A program made the position numbers and the translations under genes. Below are positions 57,797 to 64,000 of a stretch of DNA of 64,000 nucleotides, piece after piece; within the stretch, counting starts at the first letter, position 1, and every line of letters begins with the position of its first letter. Under the pieces are notes generated by a model. It ran no database searches. It worked only from the letters and a program-made list of their open reading frames with translations, and was not told the origin of the DNA. The stretch is taken from contig CM049310.1 of NCBI GenBank assembly GCA_026874595.1, positions 86,963,056 to 87,027,055 of the forward strand, in the 5' to 3' direction. Source of the DNA: Sipunculus nudus. Lineage: Eukaryota; Annelida; Sipuncula; Golfingiida; Sipunculidae.

Positions 57797-59964
57797 CCTG
57801 ACGTCCAGCTGTAACACGGTACTGTAAACTCAGTTTATTTGCTAGCGAGCTGCTCCCGGTGTACATACTAATAGCTAAATAAACATTCCCATAATAATGT
57901 GATAAGTCTTTCCTTGTTATTACATTGCAAGCACTTAATTAATTTTAGTAGATGTGAACACAGTTGGTGAGTCATGCCACATCCAAGTAAAATGCATCAT
58001 TCATTGGAAGGATCCAGCATTTTAGTGCTATTTCTGAGAAAAAATGTAAATACGGGGAAAATATTTAGAAGCGGAAAGTTTTGTTTTATATACATGGTTG
58101 CTGTATATTATACAGAGCAGTGTATGCCCAGAGATGGAAACGAACAAGACAGATGAAAGTTTTGTTTACCATTGATACTATTACACACCCGCACGTTTTC
58201 CGGTCCTCGACCAGGAAGGGAAATGATCGTATCAAATAAGGACGGACTTCATCTGATTGGGAAGAAAATTGGCCTGTACGACGAGAACAATGACATCTCG
58301 CAAAATGTCGTTTGACGAGAAACGATAATAGCTCTGAGAGACTTCGTATAAAGTCGAGTGAAGCAAATCAAATGGTACCTGAAGAAAAAAAAATAGACCT
58401 CTCTAGCTTAAAATATTATTAAGTTAGAAAAAGAGGACCCAATATTTTTTTATATCATGACCATAGTAAGAGCATATGGAAGCAACTACAAACCAGATGA
58501 AAGGACAAACTGACAATACTGACACATTGGAAGATGGGGATGGCAGTTGACTGGAACATATTATGGGAAAGAGGACTAATTGAGGAACAAAATTAGCTAT
58601 AGTTATCTGTAGACAGAACAATTATTAGGAAACTAAGATTTTTAGGGTTTTTGATGATCTTGGACCAATTATGTAGAGTAAAAAATAGGCATCGAGGCCA
58701 CTTTTGTCTAGTTTCAGAGCTGCAACTTCAGTTGCGATATAGTTGCAGAGATATGGTTCAACATGATATTTTACTGGGTTTTTTTTATGTTCACCGCCCC
58801 CTAGTGGTAATTTTTAAATTGAAAAAAGGCCTACAGGCCTAATGTGAACCTGTACAATCGAATATACACAAGGTATAATGCTTCAATGCTGGACAATGAC
58901 TTCTCAAGTACATGTGTAACATGAATATGAACAAGGCAAGTACTAAACATTTTGAACAAGAACCAATTAAACAAACATCACTGCTGAAATTCTGGCATGG
59001 ATGCACACAACACAAAAATGATTGTAGGTGGCACCATCAGTCTCGTACATAGACTACGACCAGAGATGTATACATATGCCCAATTTCAGGCTGATATATC
59101 AAACCTCTTCTGAGAAATAAGCAGGAACATACACCGTGCAAAAGTCATTGTATGTGCCGACACCTGTCTTGTGAACGAGGAAGTCATCAAAAACGCATAG
59201 ACTGGTCAAAATATCAGGCCAATACATCAAACCTCTCTTGAGTTTGGCTGACCAGGCTTAGGCGAGAAAGGGAATTGCCCCGAATAAACAGTGACAAATT
59301 GCTGGCTCCAGCTACTGCATGAGTGAACTCTTGACATGCACCTGGCTAGACTGAGTAAACTTTTGACCTGTACCTGGCTGCACTGATTGAGCTCTTGACC
59401 TGTTGCATGATCTGACACAGTTGGCAGTTTGCCAAAGCTAAAAATAGACCAGACTGACGGTTGGCGCCAAATCTGATGCTAGCTCCTGCTATTGCTTAGA
59501 AATTATGGATTAATGTACTGATGACTAATAAACCCTGTACAGAAAAGGTAGATGCAGGTGGCACTACCAATACCTCCATTTCAAATATCACTCATGTGAC
59601 CAACATAATATATATCAGTATCAAAATAATTTATGCAAAACTCTCGTACGACAAATGTTTGAGCTAAGCACGATTTTATAGGTTTTTTTTCGGCAACCTT
59701 GACCTTGGATCGATGACGTCCAAAGCAAAAGGCTTCAGTTTTCGATCAACTGTATGACTTTCATAGCTATTGCTCAAAAAACGGTGGCTTGTCTGACAGA
59801 CAAACGAAGGAACAAGGGGAACTGACCAACATACTTGCTTATCAGACCTATTTTGTTTTGTTAATATCGAAGTTTTTGAAGTTTCCTTCGGTATATAAAC
59901 ATTACTAAAAACGTAAAATATGCACCATCAGGTAGATGGTGTTGATACTAAAAAATGTGAGACT
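57797..59964. other. Intergenic region upstream of lectin copy 6
   Basis: No gene is supported. The region holds repeat-like stretches, including ccgccccctagtggt near 58794 and a block ending in acagacaaacgaaggaaca near 59799, which look like ends of dispersed elements but could not be delimited. Confidence 0.4.
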
Positions 59965-60101
59965 TATAATACATTTTGCAGAAATGGCCACTTTGCAGGG
60001 ATTTGTTTTCCATATCATTTTCAAAAACTTTAGGCTTAGCACAAGAGCTGCTCTCACTCGTTTTGTCTGCCGAGAGAATAAATCATCCACAATGGAATAA
60101 T
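59965..60101 (-). pseudogene. Degenerate E4-like lectin exon upstream of copy 6
   Basis: Minus strand: acceptor ttttacag, then YSIVDDLFSRQTK, with MIWKTNPCK and AKC further on, alignable to E4 of the array (YSSVKDF, then MIWETGYCN). The frame changes inside it. The flanks (about 59860-60150) also match the start of the tandem unit (about 300-545), where this exon is deleted. It marks a further lectin gene copy, now mostly replaced by the retroelement at 60156. Confidence 0.55.
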
Positions 60102-60155
60102 CTGTAAAATATAAAGAACTGTTAAACTTATGATCAGGATTTAAAATAAATGGAC

Positions 60156-60281
60156 TGTAATGAGCAATTACTTGTAACTCCGGCCACCAGACGTCAGCAC
60201 CGTATGGTCAGAAGTGTGCTTGGCCTCGCTCTGGGATGCATGTAGGTTGTAACCGCATGGCATATTATACAGCTATTCACA
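60156..60281 (+). repeat. Putative short 5' LTR of the second gypsy element
   Basis: A TG start is possible at 60156 or 60173; the end is a CA at 60280-60281, just before the primer-binding site. There is no partner LTR in the window to confirm it. Confidence 0.4.
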
Positions 60282-60299
60282 TGGTGTCAGAAGTGGGAT
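60282..60299 (+). promoter_or_regulatory. Primer-binding site of the second gypsy element
   Basis: TGGTGTCAGAAGTGGGAT follows the putative LTR directly. This type of site is common in animal gypsy elements and is probably complementary to a leucine tRNA end. Confidence 0.65.
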
Positions 60300-60372
60300 T
60301 AGTACCCAAAGAAGATTAAGAAACTTCCGCACAACGTATTTCGATGTCGTAACGTTCAGGAACTGTCACTTT

Positions 60373-61260
60373 GTGGATTATCGTCGCACCGCACATCGTT
60401 CTGTAAACAACATGGCGGACGGTTGCCTTAGGAAGCCCGTAACACTCAGTTTCGACGGCAACCCAGCCAAAAACTGGAGAGTTTTCGAACTTGAGTACAA
60501 TATTTATATTTTATTACAGGATATAACAACAAAGCTAATGCTGTCAAGGCAGCAATCCTCCTCAATTTGGCCGGACCTGAGGCCATTGAACGTGAGCGAG
60601 CGTTCGTGTATCTGCCTGCTAGACAAAACCCCGATGGTGAAGATGGAGATATGATACCAGCTGAGTCTAGAGATGACCCAGATTGTCTGAAGCTCAAGTT
60701 TAGAGAACTGAGCAACCCTCGCACAAATGTCATACTTGAGAGACATAAGTTTAATTCTCGTGTCCAACAACCAGACATTCTTGTCAGATCTACGTAAATC
60801 AGCAACAGCATGTGAGTATGGCCAACTGACTGATGGACTAATACGTGATCGTATAGTTACTGGTTTTCTAAAGACAGTGTACGTAAAATCCTTCTTCGTG
60901 AATGTGAATTAACGCTACCCAAAGCCATACATATATGTCAGATTCATGAACTGTCAGATGCAGATGCTAAACTTATCCATAATAGGGAGGAAACAGTACA
61001 TGTGGTGAAAACTGGCCCTGTAAACAGTGACCGTAAATTCCAACAGAAACCAAGGAGAAATTTAAGTCACAAAAAAAAAGCAGCAACAGAGTGCATCACA
61101 CGACAGAGCAGGTCATCAGCCCAGTAATCAGTCCCCAAGTCATAAGTGTGACGGGTGTGGCCGTAGCCATTCTAATACACCAAGAACAGCATGTCCAGCT
61201 TATGGTCAACAGTGCCACAAGTGCAATAAATGGAATCACTATGCACATATGTGTAGGTCT
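60373..61260 (+). pseudogene. gag: gag of the second gypsy element, frameshifted
   Basis: It starts near 60412 (MADGCLRKPVTLSFDGNPAK, then NWRVFELEY), shifts frame near 60530 to LNLAGPEAIERERAF, and breaks again after 60797. The nucleocapsid region near 61138-61257 has CDGCGRSH followed by a CCHC knuckle (CHKCNKWNHYAHMC). It should have packaged RNA; it is not functional as it stands. Confidence 0.7.
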
Positions 61261-62919
61261 CACAGACAAACATACCGTACACAGCACAGGCAGACAGTCA
61301 GTGAAGTTACAGAAGAACCATTGCCATTGGTACCACAGACACTTTTCATAGAATCAGTACAACACAGCTGTAGTAAAGATGATATTTGTGTTGAGTTTCT
61401 CATAAATGGACATGAAATCCAGCTTAAAGTTGACACTGGAGCAAAATGTAATGTCATGAGTCTCAGATCACTAGAATCAGTGAATGGTAAACTTGATGCA
61501 TCATCTCAAGCAAATTTAATAGGATTTGCTGGACACCAGGTGACCACATTAGGTGTTGCAGAACCGTCATGCACCCACAATGCCTTAAAGTTGCCACTTC
61601 AGTTTCATGTTGTCAGCGAAGATGTTAGAACGTTGTTGGGTTTACATGACAGCCTACGTTTTAATCTCATAACACTGAGTCCAGAGGTCATGGAGGTCAG
61701 TACAGATAAACAAGAGGACAATACACATGAACACATGGTAGCTATTCCGGATGGTATACTTCAAGATTACGCGGATGTGTTTGACGACAAGGTAGGCCAG
61801 CTCCCGGTACAGTATAAGATAACAGTTGATCCTGATATCTCACCAGTAGTGAGATCAGTGAGAACAGTTCCGGTCGCGATAAGAGACAAGTTAAAGCAAG
61901 AGCTAGACACAATGGTCTCTGAAGGCATCATAGCCCCTGTAACACAGCCAACAGATTGGGTGTCGGCTATGGTGGTAACCACAAAAAAGAGTACCGGAAA
62001 AATCAGAGTGTGTATCGATCCAGGTGACCTCAATAAGGCCATCAAGCGACCATATTATCCCATGCGTTCCACAGAACAAGTTGTGCAGCAGTTTCCAGAT
62101 GCCAAATACTTTACAGTACTGGACGCTAAACAGGCATTTTACCATATTCCACTGGAGGAGCAATCCTCATATCTAACTACATTTGCTACCCCTTGTGGAA
62201 GGTATCGCTACCTACGCATGCCTATGGGAATCAGCTCAGCCCCGGAAGTGTATCAGCAGGCAATAGACAGTATGATGATCAACCAACCTTGTTCAGTGAT
62301 CATGGACGATATAATCATCATGGGCAGAGATAGCACAGAAGATGATGAGAACCTTGTGAGAGTTTTGAACAGAATTCGCGAAATAAACCTGAAGCTCTCG
62401 CTCCACAATGTACAGTACAAGCGAAAATCTGTTACTTACTCAGGACACACCGTAACTGATGGTGGACTCAAACAAGACCCTGCAAAGGTCAAGGCCATAA
62501 CAGAAATGCCAACTCCACAAAATACAGCAGATCTACTCAGATTTATGGGTATGGTGAAATACCTCACCAAATGTGTTCCCAACCTCCGTGAACGCGCAGC
62601 ATCATTAAACGAACTTCTACGCAAAGATGGAGAATGGCAGTGGGATGCCCCACAAGAACAGGCCTTCGAATCAGTGAAACAAGGCATATCAGATGCCACA
62701 TCACTCGCATACTATGATGTACAGAAAGAAGTCACGCTAACTTGTGATGCGTCTAAGAGCGGCTTAGGAGTAGCTTGCTTACAGGAAGGCAGACCAGTGG
62801 CATTCACTTCGCGAGCATTAACTGACTCTGAAACTCGTTATGCCCAAATAGGAGAGAACTTCTTGCTGTTGTCTTCGCGTGTACCCAATTCCATGATTTT
62901 ATATATGGGAAAACTGTGA
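61249..62919 (+). pseudogene. pol: pol of the second gypsy element: protease and reverse transcriptase (RNase H cut short)
   Basis: A 556-residue open frame. The protease motif LKVDTGAKCNVMSL keeps the usual DTGA. RT has YFTVLDAKQAFYHIPLE, RMPMGISSAPEVYQ and the catalytic pair in VIMDDIIIMG. The RNase H start is present (LTCDASKSGLGVACLQEG). The frame breaks near 62860, and the continuation (TIETDHQPL) lies in another frame at about 62915. The RT looks intact at its catalytic residues. Confidence 0.82.
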
Positions 62920-63055
62920 CGATTGAAACTGATCACCAACCATTGGTTTCAATCTTGAAGAAGCCACTTTCAGCAGCTCCTGCCAGATTACAGCGTCTTT
63001 TTGCTCAAACTACAAATTCCAATTCCATCTTGTTTGCAAGAAATGTAAAGAACTC

Positions 63056-64000
63056 ATGATCGCAGACACATTGTCCAAAGCATATGTCGCAAATGCAATA
63101 TCTGCAGAGCAAGATCTGGATGATTACGACGTACTTACGGTGCTACCACTCTCAAGCAGTAAACTCGTACAGCTCAAACAAGCAATCGCAGATGATGAAC
63201 ACATGCAAAAGCTACGTCAAGCTATAACCGAAGGATGGAAAGCATGCCATAGACTGATCCATTCATCGGCAAATACTTTTCATTTCGCGATGAGCTCATT
63301 GTTGATGATGACATCATTCTTAAAGTACAGAAAATCATTGTGCCAACAAAACTTCAGCAGGACTATGCCAAACAAGCTCATGGAGCACACTTAGGCATTG
63401 AAGCAACAAAGCGCCGAGCACGAAACGTGCTGTTCTGTTTAACAATGAACTAGAACATAGAAACTCTTGTGAAAACCTGCAGTGTGTGTCAAAGCCCAAA
63501 ATCACATCAACAGAGAGAACCGCTAATGTCATACCCGACACCAAGCTGACCTTGGGAAATAGTAGGCACCGACTTGTTTGAATGGCGTTCTCAGGCCTAT
63601 ATGCTAACAGTAGACTCGTACTCTGGATGGTTTGAGGTAAAAAGCTTAGCTGACGCATCTGCAAAAACTTTCATTCAGAAGCTACAAGTGCACTTTTCAA
63701 GGTTTGGTATATCAGATTTACTTATATCAGACCCAGGACCACAGTACATCTCAAATGACTTAAAAGCTTTCGCCTCAAAATGGGACTTCAAGCATGTCAT
63801 GAGCAGTCCTTACTTTCACTCTAGCAACGGTTTAGCAGAAAAAGCTGTCCATACTGCTAAAACTTTGTTAGAAAAATCAGCCAGGGATGGAACAGAGTTC
63901 TATCTCAATTTGCTCAACAGTAGAAACACCCCGCGTGATGATATTCTCGGATCCCCAGCTCAACGTAACTTGTCGCGCCGAACCAAATCGTCAATACCGA
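63056..64000 (+). pseudogene. pol of the second gypsy element: linker and integrase remnant
   Basis: Fragments in shifted frames include HLGIEATKRRARN, CSVCQSPKSHQQ, IVGTDLFEW, a segment with LTVDSYSGWFEV, ISDPGPQYISND and SNGLAEKAVHTAK. These are the zinc finger and D-D-E core of a retroviral-type integrase. In-frame stops occur near 63450 and 63550. The sequence continues past the window. Confidence 0.75.

Larger units (their letters stand above)
60156..64000 (+). mobile_element. Second Ty3/gypsy element, degenerate, cut by the window end
   Basis: It begins near 60156, where lectin-array homology ends, with a short putative LTR, a primer-binding site (60282), broken gag, then protease, RT, RNase H and integrase in Ty3/gypsy order. 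Multiple frameshifts and stops occur: in gag near 60530-60570, in RNase H near 62860, and in integrase near 63450 and 63550. The 3' LTR lies outside the window. It differs from the 32113 element in its protease, RT and zinc-knuckle sequences, so it is a different family. It has replaced the rest of the lectin relic at 59965-60101. Confidence 0.85.

Overview
The window is animal nuclear DNA: AT-rich, intron-containing, full of microsatellites and transposable elements, with a C-type-lectin-like gene family. The mix of Ty3/gypsy, L2-like LINE, MULE and terminal-inverted-repeat DNA elements with lectin-type receptor genes suggests an invertebrate, perhaps a mollusc or other lophotrochozoan. I cannot name the species. 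No bacterial features, tRNA, rRNA or CRISPR were seen.

Left part (1-31157). Five head-to-tail copies of one repeat start at 1, 5614, 11233, 19805 and 28590. Each carries, on the minus strand, all or part of one six-exon gene: signal peptide (E1), half C-type-lectin-like domain (E2), front half of a second lectin domain (E3), back half of that domain (E4), transmembrane exon (E5), tyrosine-bearing tail (E6). Copies 3 and 4 keep all six exons. Copies 1 and 2 (5.6 kb each) have lost E2-E4. Copy 5 keeps E1-E3 only. The E5 exon of copies 1-4 carries two in-frame stops. A diverged sixth gene (53512-57670) has the same exon plan and an open transmembrane exon.

Middle part (31158-50097). Copy 5 is split at its promoter by a nested transposon stack. 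The outermost element has CCCAGTGGGCA ends and an AT target duplication. Inside it lie a nearly intact Ty3/gypsy retrotransposon (32113-43411; LTRs differ at 2 of 235 positions) and a decayed MULE-type DNA transposon (43958-47797; 9-bp target duplication), which itself holds a small MITE. The gypsy element has gag, a -1 frameshift signal (TTTAAAC plus an 8-bp hairpin), pol, and a third ORF in the env position. That ORF encodes a zinc-finger protein with a TatD-type metal-dependent nuclease domain whose metal ligands all appear present. This is the most unusual object in the window.

Right part. An internally deleted L2-like LINE lies at about 50544-52010, then the diverged lectin gene, a relic lectin exon (59965-60101), and a second, heavily broken Ty3/gypsy element (from about 60156) that runs off the window end.
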